In this document: piece by piece, positions 33,584 through 45,501 of the stretch | Position numbering within the stretch: position 1 is the first letter of the stretch | Layout of the letters: each line of letters starts with the position of its first letter | From: Bryoerythrophyllum caledonicum | Taxonomy: Eukaryota > Streptophyta > Bryopsida > Pottiales > Pottiaceae | Reading direction: 5' to 3' | DNA: 64,000 bases | Assembly: GCA_963971425.1 (NCBI GenBank) | Contig: OZ020519.1 | Coordinates: forward strand, 20,171,397-20,235,396 | Position numbers and translations under genes: made by a program | Notes under the pieces: generated by a model | Told to the model about the DNA's origin: nothing | The model's database searches: none | What the model saw: the letters and a program-made list of their open reading frames with translations, nothing else

Positions 33584-34174
33584 TCAAGTACCTCCACACC
33601 CTCCTTTAACAGAAAAGATGTGTGCATCTGGAAAGTTATCATCTATGGACTGTGGATTTATAGTCTCTCTTAGTCGTGATAAAAAATCTGCATTTTGATG
33701 TATTTTCCCTGGTCTGACATTAATGGTAAAATCAAACTCTTGTAATAGCAAAACCCACCTTGCAATTCGACCACTTAACTGAGGCTTATTGATCATATAA
33801 TTTAAGGCATCATGATCAATATGGAAAGTGAATTTATATCCCAATAAATATTGTCTATATTTTTGAACAGTGAAGATCATGCCAAGACCTTCTCATTCAG
33901 TTACAGAATAATTCCTCTCTTGGGCACTCAGCTGTCGACTTGCAAAGTAAATTTGTCTATCATGACCATTAGAATTTTTCTGACTTAAGACACTTCCAAT
34001 TGCCATATTAGAAGCATCAACGTTCACTTCAAAGGATTTTGTCCAATCTGGGGGAATTAGTACATGTGCTTTACTAAGGCGACGTTTTAATTTGTTAAAA
34101 GCTTTAGTGCAATACTCTGTCCATAACCCTGGTAGTAAAGTTTGTTTTGTTAAGACATTCAAAGGTGTTGCCAT
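33584..34174 (-). pseudogene. Ty3/gypsy RNase H (decayed)
   Basis: KSFEVNVDASNMAIGSVLSQ, then ASRQLSAQERNYSVTE followed by TGA exactly where TERE is usual (Arg CGA lost), then KYRQYLLGYKFTFHIDHDALNYM and NADFLSRL. This is the RT-connection/RNase H block of gypsy pol. Confidence 0.85.
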
Positions 34175-35034
34175 AAAGCAAACTTATAAATAAATCTTCT
34201 ATAATTACCTGTTGCACCTAGAAAGCCTTTTAGTCCCGTTAGATGTTTAGGTATTTCCATTTTAAGAATAATGTCTACTTTGTCCGGGTCTTCCAATATT
34301 CCCTCTTTTGAAACAACATGACCTAATAATTTGCCACATACAATGGCAAACTCAGATTTAGCGGCATTTATGGAGATGCCATACTCTCTACATTGATCAA
34401 AACATTTCTTTAAATTTTGTGCATGATCTTTCTTAGAACCAAACACACAAAAATCATCTAAAAAGATCTCCATAAATTTTCTAAGATAATTTGTAAAGGC
34501 TTGAGTCATAACTCTTTGGTAGGTTTCCGGAGCATTACACAATCCAAATGGCATGACATTATATGCAAAAGTCCCCCAGTCCGTAGTGAAAGTGGTCAAT
34601 GGTTTATCTTCTGGGGCAATCTGCACTTGATTATAACCCGAGAATCTATCTAGGAAAGAATAACACTCATAACCCGCTACACCATCTAGGACTGCATCAG
34701 AAAATGGTATAGGAAAGAAATCTTTCTTAGTGGCTTTGTTCAACTGTCTAAAATCCTGACAAATACGGATCTTACCATTCTTTTTAGGTACTATGACAAT
34801 AGGTGACACCCACTCACTAAATGGCACGAGATAAATGAAATTACACTCCAGTAATTTATCAATTTCCTCTTTGACCATTAAAAAATACTTTGAGTTCATC
34901 CTATATTGCCTTTGCCTAACAGGTTTAGCATCCGCTTCTAGGATAATTCGATGTTGACAAACATCAGGAGGTATGCCTTTCAAGTCTTTATAAGTCCAAG
35001 CAAAAGCATCTTTCTCCTTCTTAAAGAATTCCAA
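34159..35034 (-). pseudogene. Ty3/gypsy reverse transcriptase
   Basis: Open for 291 codons. QDFRQLNKATKKDFFPIPF, then GYECYSFLDRFSGYNQVQI, FTTDWGTFAYNVMPFGLCNAP, and the active-site FLDDF (YxDD variant), followed by the GHVVSKEGI and LKGFLGATGNYRRFI thumb motifs. Upstream it runs in the same frame into the protease ORF across one TGA (DK*LEFF, likely Trp). Confidence 0.9.
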
Positions 35035-35511
35035 TCATTTATCATATTCTTCAGAACTTAACTCATCATATATTTTAATAGGCTTAGGATCTTCCGTAGT
35101 GCCTAAATTTATTTCTATAGTATTTTTTACTAAAAGACAAACACTAGGTATTTTCTTATCACCTAGCAACTGATCCGAGTCTGACACATAAAGAAGTTCC
35201 TTATCTGACTCTCCCTTAGTAGGAATATTAAAAATATGAGCATTTTGCCATGCTTCAATAGCTCCATCCGAGTCATCCACATAACTGGGAGGGACAAAAT
35301 ACTCTCCAAGACGTAAGCCTTTTAACGTAGGCATGTCCTGGACAACATTAGTATCTTCAGGCTTAGATTCTAAATTTGTATCAGTAGTATCAACATTCAT
35401 AAGGTTGACACTACTCCCACTATCAATTTGGACTCCATCAATCAAAGTTCCATCTATAATTACGTTGACTGTAGGTGCACCTGGATCTAGAGAGATATCA
35501 TGAACGTTCAC
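35035..35511 (-). pseudogene. Ty3/gypsy aspartic protease region
   Basis: IIDGTLIDGVQIDSGSSVNLMNV contains the Asp-Ser-Gly active site of a retropepsin. The following region (DVVQDMPTLKGLRLGEYF...) links to RT. Confidence 0.75.
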
Positions 35512-35520
35512 AATTTCCGG

Positions 35521-36368
35521 TTAAGATTTACTTGTTTCCTTATTTATTTTTTGTTTAGTTTCTTTAACATTGCCTTCCTCTTGTATTTTTGCTCTCTTTC
35601 TTATTAGAGAAGATGTTAACTCATTTTTACAATAAGGTAACAATGCAAGTAATTGTCTCAAAGAAATTCGAGGTTGTAATCTATCTAAATCTGTGAGGAT
35701 ATCATATGGATGCATACCCACTGCTAGTCTTATAATTCTATTATGTTTTCTCTTTTTTAAAGACATAGATGATTCTTTTACTATCTTTTTTGAAGGCTTA
35801 TAAAAAGTAGGTTGTTCCAATGGTTTCATGGAAGTACTTGTTTTTTCCACATTTGGAATTATAGGTACAACTTTCTCTGGCAAAGTAGGTGTTATAGGTA
35901 CTTGAGTAGGATTTTCCCAAGAACCACTACTTGTCACCTCTATTATTTGTCGTGATGGTTTAAGAATTTCTGGTCTTTTTAGTATAGTTGGCATATCTCT
36001 AGCAAGGACAGGATTAAGTTTTACTTTACTATAATCACTTTCTGAACTGCTAAAGGGTTCTTTTTCAAGGGCCTTCTTGGCTTGTGATCTCGTGATAAAA
36101 ACATCTTCAGGTGTATCAATTGCCATATAGTTCACATTTCTAGTATTAGAAGACTCTACTTCTTGAATTTGAGCTTGTTTTCTAACATTAGGAAACTCAA
36201 TAATTATGGCTGTGGAAAAGGTAGAAACATGTCCCATTTGTCCACATCTCCCACACAAGGGATTAAAACCAACTTATTGACGTGCATTTGTGCATTCCCT
36301 AGAATAATGACCTGGTTCTCCACATCTATAACATACTACTTCTTTATTTCTATCTTGGTTAGGTCCTC
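35521..36368 (-). pseudogene. Gag 3' part with zinc knuckles, interrupted
   Basis: From the right: CYRCGEPGHYSREC (CX2CX4HX4C), a TAA, then CGRCGQMGHVSTF (a second knuckle with the last Cys lost), then a Lys/Ser/Pro-rich linker to the protease. The R repeat copy 2 is inserted immediately upstream (36369), splitting this part from the rest of gag at 38890. Confidence 0.7.
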
Positions 36369-38889
36369 TGTGAGCCGCAAAAACGGCCCACGGTGACGAA
36401 TGGACCACGCATCGTGTGCATTAAGGTTAACTAGTAGTAGAAATGGGTTATCCCGTGTGCTAGCTCATGGTTTGTAATCAAGATGGCTAAATAGCCCTTC
36501 CATGCGCTAATTCTTTAAATAGGAGCCACATTGTGGCAACCAAGGATTTTATGAAGTTAATCAAAAAAATAAATAGAAAGGAAAAAATAAGGAAAAGTTT
36601 AGGAAAGCGAAAAACAATAGAAAAGAATTAGAAATGGAAGTGGTGGGGAAGAATTTACCTCCTACCAAGTCGGGGACCGCAATTAGCCACGGTGAAGAAG
36701 CCACGGAAAAAATCAGAAGAAGAAGAAGAATGATGGTGAGGAGAAAGGAAAAAAATGAGGCTTTGAAAAGCCATGAAAAAATAAGTATTAAGGGTCCAAA
36801 AGAAGTGGAGAAACCCCCACCATCACTTGGTAAATTAGTCCTAGAACCTTAAGCAAGGGAAATTCAAGCGAGGTGGAGTAATAGATTTTTTGCATTCTTG
36901 AATTAGCTAAAATAGCTCACTTATTGGTGACCATGCACACACCATGTGGCATAAGTTAAAGTAGGAGATTTAGATATTCCTTGGTTAGTGGGACACCCAC
37001 TTTTGTTAATGCAAGGGTGGCACAGAGTTAAGTAGTCATAGGTTAATGGGTTTTTTAGAAAGGAGGTCATTAATGGAAGAAGGTAAAAGGCGGCAGGGAA
37101 CGAGCTTGGGAACGCAAGGGGAGCAAAGAACTTGGGGGTTACCCCGTGGAGAGAGTCTCATTCATACAAGGACTGTGTAGGAGAGGAGTGAGAGAATGTA
37201 GGAGCGTGGACTGGAGAAGAGCCGGAAGCCCCGGCCGTTGAATAGAATTTTGTTTAGGTAGACAATAGCAAATTCGAGAGAGATAGGGACAGCACAAGAG
37301 GAGGAAGACACAACCACGATCATAGCACAAGAGGAGGAAGACACGACCACAAACAACACAAGAGGATGAAGACACGAGTACAGCACAAGAGGAGGAAGAC
37401 ACGATCACAACATAAGAGGAGGAAGACGCAATCACAGCACAAGAGGAGGAAGACACGATCACGAGAACAACACAAGAGGAGGAAGACACAATCACAACAC
37501 AAGAGAAGGAGAACACGATCACGATCTCAACACAAGAGGAGGAAGACATGAACATGATCACGATCACAGTACAAGAGGAGGAAGACACGACCACAAACAA
37601 CACAAGAGGAGGAAGACACGATCACAGTACAAGAGGAGAAAGACACGATCACGAGAACAACACAAGAGGAGGAAGACACGATCACGATCACAGCACAAGA
37701 GGAGGAAGACACGATCACAAGAACAGCACAAGAGGAGGAAGACACGATCACAAGAACAACACAAGACGAGGAAGACACGATCACAAGAACAGCACAAGAG
37801 GACGAAGACACGATCACAAGAACAACACAAGACGAGGAAGACACGATCACAAGAACAGCACAAGAGGAGGAAGACACGATCACAAGAACAACACAAGAGG
37901 AGGACGACACGATCACAACACAAGAGGAGGAAGATACGATCACAACACAAGAGGAGGAAGACACGATCACGAGAACAGCACAAGAGGAGGACGACACGAT
38001 CACAACACAAGAGGAGGAAGACACCATCACAATCACAGCACAAGAGGAGGAAGACACCATCACAATCACAGCACAAGAGGAGGAAGACACAACCACGATC
38101 ACATCACAAGAGGAGGAAGACACGATCACAGCACAAGAGGAGGAAGACACGATCACAGCACAACACAAGAGGAGGAAGACACGATCAAGAGCAACAACCA
38201 AGGACGGACACGAACAAGGCAGAGGGTGAATTGAGCGGGATCAGGGAGCCTCCTTCCTCTCCGAATTGATTCATTATCCTCTTGATTGCATGTGGAGAAG
38301 GAACCCTAAATTTTCTAGTTACAACAATCGCGCGGAAGCGCTGCCCAATTTCCAATAGAATTAGGGTTTCCTATCAACATAACAACACAACCGGTTTTAA
38401 TATAAAACAGTAGGTAAACGCAGCTGGAGGTACATGTATGGTATGATGTTCGAGTAGGGCTCCTTGTGTGAATGTATGTGATATGCACGTGATGTATGGT
38501 ACATGGTTTTGAATAAATGTAAAAGTTGAGTCTTGCACTGCTGATTGCTGGGCTATGAGTGCAGGGTTAAGTTGGATAGGTAATTGAATGCTGCATTGCA
38601 TTAAGCACAAAAAAACACTAAGGATACAAAAAACAATCATGAAAAACAGAGTTATAACCAAAAAGATAATGAAAATATAAGTTCTGGATAAGAAAAGGAA
38701 GCCTGTCTGCTGTCCGTCGCTGTCAGGGTCGCACCTTGTTCTGGAATTGGTCTTTAAGGGTTGTACTGGGCCCATAAGGCCAAGCTAAACCCATCTAAGC
38801 TTTAAAATGTTGAAAACGGAGTTCTAGAGCAAAACTTACGTGAGCTTGAAGTTCGGAATCAACTTAAGGCTGAATCCAGTCATCACCAC
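36369..38889 (+). mobile_element. R repeat copy 2 inserted in gypsy gag (2,521 bp)
   Basis: Begins TGTGAGCCGC and ends near TCATCACCA. The gag zinc-knuckle coding sequence on the two sides (36362 and 38890) belongs together, so this is an insertion. It contains the unoccupied target site of element A (about 36725-36735). I could not find a clean target duplication. It carries a large minisatellite and no supported gene. It may be a solo LTR or a non-autonomous element of the family shared with 9336-30389. Confidence 0.65.
37280..38200 (+). repeat. Minisatellite, 24/33-bp unit (ACAAGAGGAGGAAGACACGA)
   Basis: About 30 units of ACAAGAGGAGGAAGACACGATCAC with or without a 9-base AAGAACAGC or AAGAACAAC extension. 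Located at the same place in the R repeat as the different array at 29282-29710. All six frames remain open over hundreds of bases because the unit length is a multiple of three; these are not genes. Confidence 0.9.
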
Positions 38890-38929
38890 CCATTGGCCCA
38901 CTAAATTCTATAAGGTTGTTTTTGGTTAT

Positions 38930-39929
38930 TATTTTGAGAAGGTTGCTCTTGTACTAAGGCCTTAACTTCCTTGATATTTCTACAAGTAGTTATATCATGG
39001 CCCTTTGCACTACAATAAGCACATTTAAGTTTAGGAATTTCTCCTATAGGATATCTACACTCGGTGGCCAAGTGTCCATGTCCCTTACAGTTACTACACC
39101 AAATATTAGTTCGTTGATTAGTAGCCTTAAGTCTCTTATTTCTACCTTCATTAATTTAGACTGACAATTCCCTAAATTGTTTTTGTAAGGCTTGGAGCTC
39201 ATTTTCCTAATGACTTGGAGGCATCAACGCAAGTTGTTGCTCTCTAGGATGAGGTGGTCTTTGTATAGTTAATTGGAGTTGATTGGATATTGACCTAGGA
39301 TAATAATCTCTTCCACTATTATCCATTCTATATTGAGTAGATACAGGTAAAAGATATGGATCCTGATATGGAGTCCTTTTTGTCTGTAACAACATACTAG
39401 ATCGCTGCATAGCAGCTTCCCAATTTCTAGCATCTTCATATGCTGCATTTAAATTTGCTGGGTTGGAAAGTTTAACTTGGTAGATACACATGGGATCTAA
39501 TAAACCTCTGGTGAAGGTATTAGTGATCCATACTTCTCGCATATTATGATCTCGCCATCTATTCAATAAGTTTCTAAGCCGAGTATAATATCCGGCTATA
39601 GTTTCAGTGGGATACATTTGAAAACTTTGCAACTGATCCTACAAAGTATTATGATAAGACTGGGGTCTAAACCTGGTCAAAAATGCATCTTTTAAAGCAT
39701 CCCAGTCTGCTGATCGAGGATTTAATGCTGCATACCACCGTTGAGCTTCCCCTACTAAATTACCAGGAAAACTAGTGATATACTTTTCAATTGCTAAATT
39801 TTTAGCTGTTGCTACTACTTGGAATCTTTCCAAGTAGGAATCTGAATCTTCTCCTAAATCACCATAGAATATGGGAAACAGAGCTATATTAAGCATCCTA
39901 TGATGCGCCATAGCAATGGCATGAACCAA
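38930..39929 (-). pseudogene. Ty3/gypsy gag core with two zinc knuckles
   Basis: The retrotransposon gag domain: PIFYGDLGEDSDSYLERFQVV, LVGEAQRWYAAL, WDALKDAFLTRF, then a TAG near 39636, then TETIAGYYTRLRNLLNRW and FTRGLLDP (39632-39207). Further on lie CSNCKGHGHLATEC and CAYCSAKGHDITTC, two CX2CX4HX4C knuckles, at about 39100-38985. With those at 36.2-36.35 kb the original gag had four knuckles. Confidence 0.8.
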
Positions 39930-40095
39930 AAGGTCGTCAGGAGTAGGAGGGGTTGAAGGTGGTGAGGATAGCGAGGACTTGCTAGATGTAGAATTAATAG
40001 AAGAAGAGTAAAAAGGAGAAGCCCTCCCAAAAGTACGTAAGGAATGTCCAGCTGAACTCTCTTCTCTTACAAGTGGTTTTGAGTGCTCTTCTTAT

Positions 40096-40620
40096 TTACT
40101 CACTGTTAAATATACTTTCACCTCCTTTAGGCTCACTTTGCCCACCTACGTTTAACTCTTCCTCTTTAATATAATTATACTTAAATTCCTCTTCTTCCAC
40201 ACTAGATTGGTCAATCTCTTCTTGTATGTCAAAGTTTATGGTGGTAGGTCTAAGAATTTGGCTAAAGGCTTCTAATAATTCCCTGTGAAACTCATGTTTT
40301 TCTTCTTCATTTTCCGATGGTCTATCATAAAGAAAATGGTCAATAGATTCTTTTGCTTCACTGTGAGTAAATATTGGTGTTTTTAATTTTGACTCAAATT
40401 TTTGGACAAAAGAACTTGGATAGGGGGTCTCAAAGTCTGTTTGGTTTGAGGAGTTATCTACTTCGTAGGTACGATTTATTGTTAAAGAATGGGGTATGGG
40501 GGTTCCAAACAATTGCTCTAACTCATCAAGTTGTTGAGCGTTAATGTTAAGTTTTTCATCTACTTCTCCCTCTTCTGACGATTCTTTCTTTTCTAAGCTT
40601 TCTCGCTTTGGGTCTCCCAA
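40096..40620 (-). pseudogene. Gag N-terminal acidic region
   Basis: 174 codons, Glu/Asp-rich (GEVDEKLNINAQQLDELEQLF), probably the leader part of the gypsy gag protein, in a frame different from the core that follows. No recognised domain. Confidence 0.4.
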
Positions 40621-40811
40621 TCTTCTTCTTTTGGACTACCTGAACAACAAGAGCGAGTGGTATATTTTTTATCTTTTCTTTTCCCTACATATTCCTTTCT
40701 ATGATTTTTTAAAGTTGAGAGTACTAATTCTTTTGGAGTAAACTGTGCTGTCTTTGTTTCTGAGTGAGGAAAATTTGGAGGATCGGGCAGTGTTTTATAT
40801 GTTTTCTCCCT

Positions 40812-41342
40812 TTAAGCTTGCCTCAATGCCTTTCCTAAGGCTTTTTCTATTTCAGCATCTAGTTTGAAGGGGGAAGGAGTTGTAGCAGTGTTAAAGATAG
40901 GATTATGTATTCCTAATATAGTGACTGGTTGTTTCCTCTCTGCCCTTTTTTTATAACGTTGAGCTCTCTCAGCTTTTTGTTTTCTCTTTTCTCTTTGTCT
41001 TTTCCTAACATTAGTAATCCCCATAGATTTCTTATTTTTATCCTTATTTTTAATTCTTTAATTTAAGCAAAGATAAATAGCTTCCTTTGTAAGATTCATT
41101 CCCTCAACTTCCCATGCAATGTTTCTAGGGTACTTATACATAATTAATAGGGCTCCCATTTCATTCTCTCCCAACCATTCACTGGCTATACCTATTAAAA
41201 GGTCTATCTCATTTTCGGCCATTTTCAAATACTCCCCATCATAAGGGCCTATACGGTGGTATGCACAAATTGAAGTGATTAATCTCCTAATTATTTTTCC
41301 ACCATTAACTGGGGTACACAGGGGATCACTCTCTTGGTTCAT
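40812..41342 (-). CDS. Two small leader ORFs of the gypsy element
   Basis: 41342-41058 (94 codons, MNQESDPLCTPVNGGKIIRR..., helical, unknown) and 41024-40812 (70 codons, MGITNVRKRQREKRKQKAER, strongly basic). The basic one could bind nucleic acid. Both lie between the PBS and gag. Confidence 0.35.
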
Positions 41343-41996
41343 TTTGTCATTGGGGTATTTGTTTGGTATTTCAAGAAACTGTAAGGAGTTTTAATTTGAG
41401 CAAAGGTAGAGTGCTTCCCTAGATAGGTTTAGTTCATTTTCTTTATTTATTTGGTAACCCAAATATGTCAACAATTCCCCTATCTCAAGTTCACTCAACT
41501 ATTCTTTTGCTTGTTCAATTAATTTATCTATTTCAGTTTCTACTATTTTTGAATATTTCCTATCATAACTAAAAAAAGTTTCATAGCAATTTATTCTTGC
41601 ATACAAGAATTTAAGGGATTTATTTCTTTCACTTTTAGAATCTAGGCGTTCAATTTTTCTCATTTGCTCTATTCAAGTAACAATAGTGACGCCAATCAGT
41701 CAATGTAAATTGTTCTATTCTAAATTCTTGTGACAATGGTTCTATTATTAATTCTCTTCGGTAATTGAATTTTTGTAAGAAAGTATTGATGTTTTTTTCC
41801 TATTAATGGAATGTTGGTTGTTTTCTATAATGCGTTCTATTTCTGTTCCCAAAAGTCTAAATAATTTACCTTCATTGAATTTTAGAATAAATTATTAATA
41901 ATCTTTTCAACCTTGTCCGTTGTTCCTTAAAAGTTTTGTTTGAGGAACTCATTTTTTAAATACATAATAAATCAAAGGCTACACTAACAAGAACTT
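41343..41996. other. AT-rich leader stretch without clear gene
   Basis: Minus-strand frames here contain scattered peptide fragments resembling the 94-codon ORF (for example QxxNFFNEGK- and MTK-type starts), broken by many stops. Probably a decayed duplicate of the leader ORFs. Confidence 0.3.
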
Positions 41997-42473
41997 CTAG
42001 ATCTTTAGATAAAAAGTCGGGAAAAATACTTTGCTCTCAAAGTTTTCTTTACTATAAACAAAAATATAAGTTTCCCGATTAAACTTGTATCTGTTCCAAG
42101 CCCCTATACCTCTAGAAATTAATGGTTGTGTTTGAAGTTTGAATCTACCATATTGGACAAAAAGGTAGTGTAGTTGATATTTTAAGTATAAAGTCTTTTT
42201 CTTGACAATTACTTCATCAAAACCCTCGCCCTTACTCCACACTTTGTTTAAAATTAATTGTTTAATTTCTAAGGGTAGTTGTTCAAATTTTTCATTAAAT
42301 GATTGATCAATTTTTGGGTGAGCCCCATAAAATTGGAATCCTTGTCCGTAATACGCACCTCGATAGACACGATAAAGGGCGCTAAACAAATATGGACCAC
42401 TGAAGAAGTCACTCAAAGCTTCTTCAGAAACCTCCCATGGAAAAGTAGACATGTTGTAACAACATGTCTTCAC
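41997..42473 (-). CDS. Leader ORF of the gypsy element, unknown
   Basis: 158 codons starting MKTCCYNMSTFPWEVSEEAL. Aromatic-rich (FFSGPYLFSALYRVYRGAYY) with a basic, Tyr-rich C-terminal half. Located directly downstream of the PBS, where plant gypsy elements sometimes carry an extra ORF. I do not recognise it. Confidence 0.4.
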   Translation of the reverse strand: MKTCCYNMSTFPWEVSEEALSDFFSGPYLFSALYRVYRGAYYGQGFQFYGAHPKIDQSFNEKFEQLPLEIKQLILNKVWSKGEGFDEVIVKKKTLYLKYQLHYLFVQYGRFKLQTQPLISRGIGAWNRYKFNRETYIFVYSKENFESKVFFPTFYLKI

Positions 42474-42679
42474 TCTTTACTAAAAGTTTTTTTTAATTTT
42501 TAATTTTTTTAATAATTTTAATAAAATTTAATAATAAAAGTTTCTAATAAAACTTTTAATAAACTTTTCAGTAATTCCAAAGTTTGTAAATTCACACAAA
42601 ACTAAATGCCATGATAGTTTTCTTAAGAAATTGACTTAAGTCTGACAACTTTCCTAAATTAAAAACTACTTAAAAGCTT

Positions 42680-42711
42680 GACGGTGCCATCCCCTGCATG
42701 GTCGCCAAAAA
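42680..42711 (-). promoter_or_regulatory. Primer binding site next to the 5' LTR
   Basis: Reading on the minus strand, LTR end CTCTACA is followed by TTTTTTTGGCGACCATGCAGG, a TGG-initial sequence like the TGGCGnC primer binding sites of plant gypsy elements. It fixes 42712-44517 as the 5' LTR of the minus-strand element. Confidence 0.6.
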
Positions 42712-44517
42712 AATGTAGAGTGATTTCTCACCACTCTAGGAAAACATCCAAGTGTACCCACACGTCATAGGGTTCGTTACGGGGATGATCATACGCCTAG
42801 TTTTAAGTAATTAAAGCTTAATTGTGTAGTTTAAAGCTATTTTCTTGGTTAATTCTTAAGGTTATCTATCTATCTTTAGGAAATTAGGGCTGTTAGCATC
42901 ACTCTTTTAAGGAATCCACAAACAAAATTTAATCCCAAAGGATCTCTTGTGCCTTAAGACGGAACATTAGTCCTTTTAAGATTGTGCTTATGCCACTAAT
43001 TCTTAAACACATGCCACACTGAGCTAATGGAAAATTCCATTAAGTCTCATGACATGGTGCCTTAATTACAACCTTTTAGAATTCAAAGTCTTACCTCATG
43101 CGAAATCGCTCCACTTTTCACGTCCGTCCACTCAATCCACGTGATCACGTTCTTAAGACAAGGGTTAGTCTCAAAAATCACATACATAAGTTAACTTAAG
43201 TCTTAAGGAGTTCACCTCTTAAGTCTCTACTTAAGTTCACTTATCCACAATTGACCCTTTTAAGACGACGGTGTTCTACACTTACTCCTACCATTTAGTC
43301 TTTAAGATCTCTGACTAGTTCTTAAGACTTCATTCTCGGTCGACTCCATGTTCTTAAGAACACAGTCTCTGGCCCTTAGTACTTAAGCACTCACTTACTC
43401 ACTTAGGACTGATTCTTAAGAACCTGCACTGTCTAGACCAATTCAGCCTTACAGTGTTCTTAAGTTTCTGTCTTAAGACTACCAGAACAGGAAGTGCATC
43501 TCACTGAATGCAAATGATATTCCGTGTTCTCACCCATACACACCTTTAAGTCCAAGCCCTTAAACTTAAGAATCTCCTGGTACTTAAGGTCTCAACCTTC
43601 ATAAGCTTATGTATCCAAACTTGGACTTAAGATTCTTAAGTTTCTATGTTCTTTTCTTAAGTCTTTCTTTGGGATTTGTTCCTTATTTATTCTCTTATGG
43701 TAGATTCTTTAAATACTCACAATTTTGCCTACTTTAAATAATCCCTTCTTTTAAGGCTAGACTTAATGCTAATTTTTTGTATGCATAATATGACACTCTT
43801 GCCATGCATCAAGGTATGCCACTCTTGATGTTTATTGCATAAATTGCATTAACATGAATAGGAACTCCACTCTTATTCTTATGATACTCAAGTTATGCTC
43901 ACTTACACTTGGGATCTTATTAAGTACTTATGCACCACACACCTTATGCACTAAGTCACTTAATTTCACATTATCTCTATTAATCTTCACACTCATGATT
44001 AATGCTGCAACACACACAAGATCACGCACACGACCTTAGTAGTTAGGGTATTTCCCTAACTTATTCCATGAAGAATAAATATACAATGCATTCATGCATA
44101 GGAATTTTATCGACATTTAATACCTAACGCATGCAATTGCATTTATACAACACAATGTCAAATTTATGCAATGAAGTTTACATATTATTGCAATTATACA
44201 TATGACTCAAGTCACACACAAGACTCTACATATGTAAATTCAATAATAATTATACATTCATATATAAAATTAAATACTCTTACAACATTAAGAGTCATCA
44301 ACTAGCTTTTTCACCTAAAGCTAGGGCTGACTCCAATCTTCCTCCAAGGAATTTCTATGGTAATGGCAAAGAATGCTAAAAATTCAAGCTAGTCATTCTA
44401 CTCAACATCCAAGAGGTGCATCTCTTGGCAAGAGATTTTTCCTAGTATTAACCATTAAGATTAATTCCTCTAAATCTTTACATCTCTTCATATCTATTCA
44501 TGGAAAGGTACACCCTA
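42712..44517 (-). repeat. 5' LTR of the gypsy element, cut by element B
   Basis: Inverted match to the LTR at 5750-7737. The sequence at 44340-44510 matches 5940-6120. The U3 start (about the first 190 bases) is missing because element B begins at 44518, at the place equivalent to about 5940. Confidence 0.65.
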
Positions 44518-45083
44518 ATGCTGTATTTAACTATTTCTGGACTTTGCAAAGTCCAGAAATAAAGAAGAAGGATTTTAGTCTAATAAAATAGTGGCTCCAA
44601 GGAAATTGAAAGGGATACTGAGTTAACATACTTTGATCATTCAGCCGGATATCTCCAGATGATTTCAATGATATGATATGAATCGATTACAGTGATAGAA
44701 TAAGCCTGGAATTGTGATAGTTACGATCGAAAACTGATAACAACTTTCAAGCTAAAACGTTTATAAAACATATTACCATGTCATATGGTCAACTGTACAT
44801 TTATGAGGGAATACAGTGTAGAAGAAGAGTACAATGCACTATAGAGCTTTAAGCACTGACATGTAAAAATGTCGTTCAGCCATCCAGAGATATCTGGTCG
44901 ACAGGAAACTACTGATGAAAAAATGTATCGGTTGTTCAAAAATGACAATCCAACTTCGGAAGGGAGTCCAATCACAAAAGCGTCTAATACAAGAGAAAAT
45001 GTACGAAAAAGTTGTGCCTGGTCTCAGCTAAACTCTTGGATCTAAGGACAATTTTTATCCTCGCACTACCTCTCTGAAGAGCT

Positions 45084-45440
45084 CTAACGATCCCTCCAAT
45101 GTGCCGGTGCGTACATGTCCGAATCGACATCAAACCCTGTGTCACACCCTGTTTGAAATGGGGTGCAGCCGCCCTCCGAGTCAGATTCCTCCTCGTCTTC
45201 ATACCATGGGTCGTCCTCCTCCTCATCTTCAACCAAAGCATCTCCATCGAGGGTCTCATCCACTTTGGAGTCGATCTCCTTCTCGTCCTCCAAGTTGTAG
45301 TCGATGCCGTCGTCCTCCTGTTGAACGTACTCTCTCTCCATCTTTCGTGTAATTCTCCTCTCTAATGAATCCATATCTTCCTTCTCCCTCTTCCTACTTG
45401 CGGAAGCCATCACCTCTATCTCCACTCTGGCTATGGACAA
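45084..45440 (-). CDS. Small acidic protein of element B
   Basis: 118 codons. The start is either MSIARVEIEV at 45440 or MASASRKREKED at 45407; the latter matches element A's MAFASRKRERE and I prefer it. A basic patch is followed by a shorter acidic stretch and the shared tail GCDTGFDVDSDMYAPAHW. Still open, unlike the transposase gene beside it. Confidence 0.55.
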   Translation of the reverse strand: MSIARVEIEVMASASRKREKEDMDSLERRITRKMEREYVQQEDDGIDYNLEDEKEIDSKVDETLDGDALVEDEEEDDPWYEDEEESDSEGGCTPFQTGCDTGFDVDSDMYAPAHWRDR

Positions 45441-45493
45441 AGAAGACTTAACGTTGAATCACAAAACATATGAAATGCTGCACTGTTGAACCC

Positions 45494-45501
45494 TCTTATA
45501 T
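45494..45501 (-). promoter_or_regulatory. TATA box of the element B acidic-protein gene
   Basis: TATATAAG on the minus strand, about 90 bases upstream of the preferred ATG at 45407. Confidence 0.5.

Noticed and set aside
37548-38234. Long overlapping ORFs on both strands in the 37.3-38.2 kb array
   Set aside because: They are artefacts of a tandem repeat whose unit is a multiple of three; the peptides are simple repeats in every frame.
36369-38889. The two R repeats as the LTR pair of one element (internal region 30.4-36.4 kb)
   Set aside because: Gag coding sequence on both sides of copy 2 belongs to one gypsy element, so copy 2 is an insertion, not that element's LTR.
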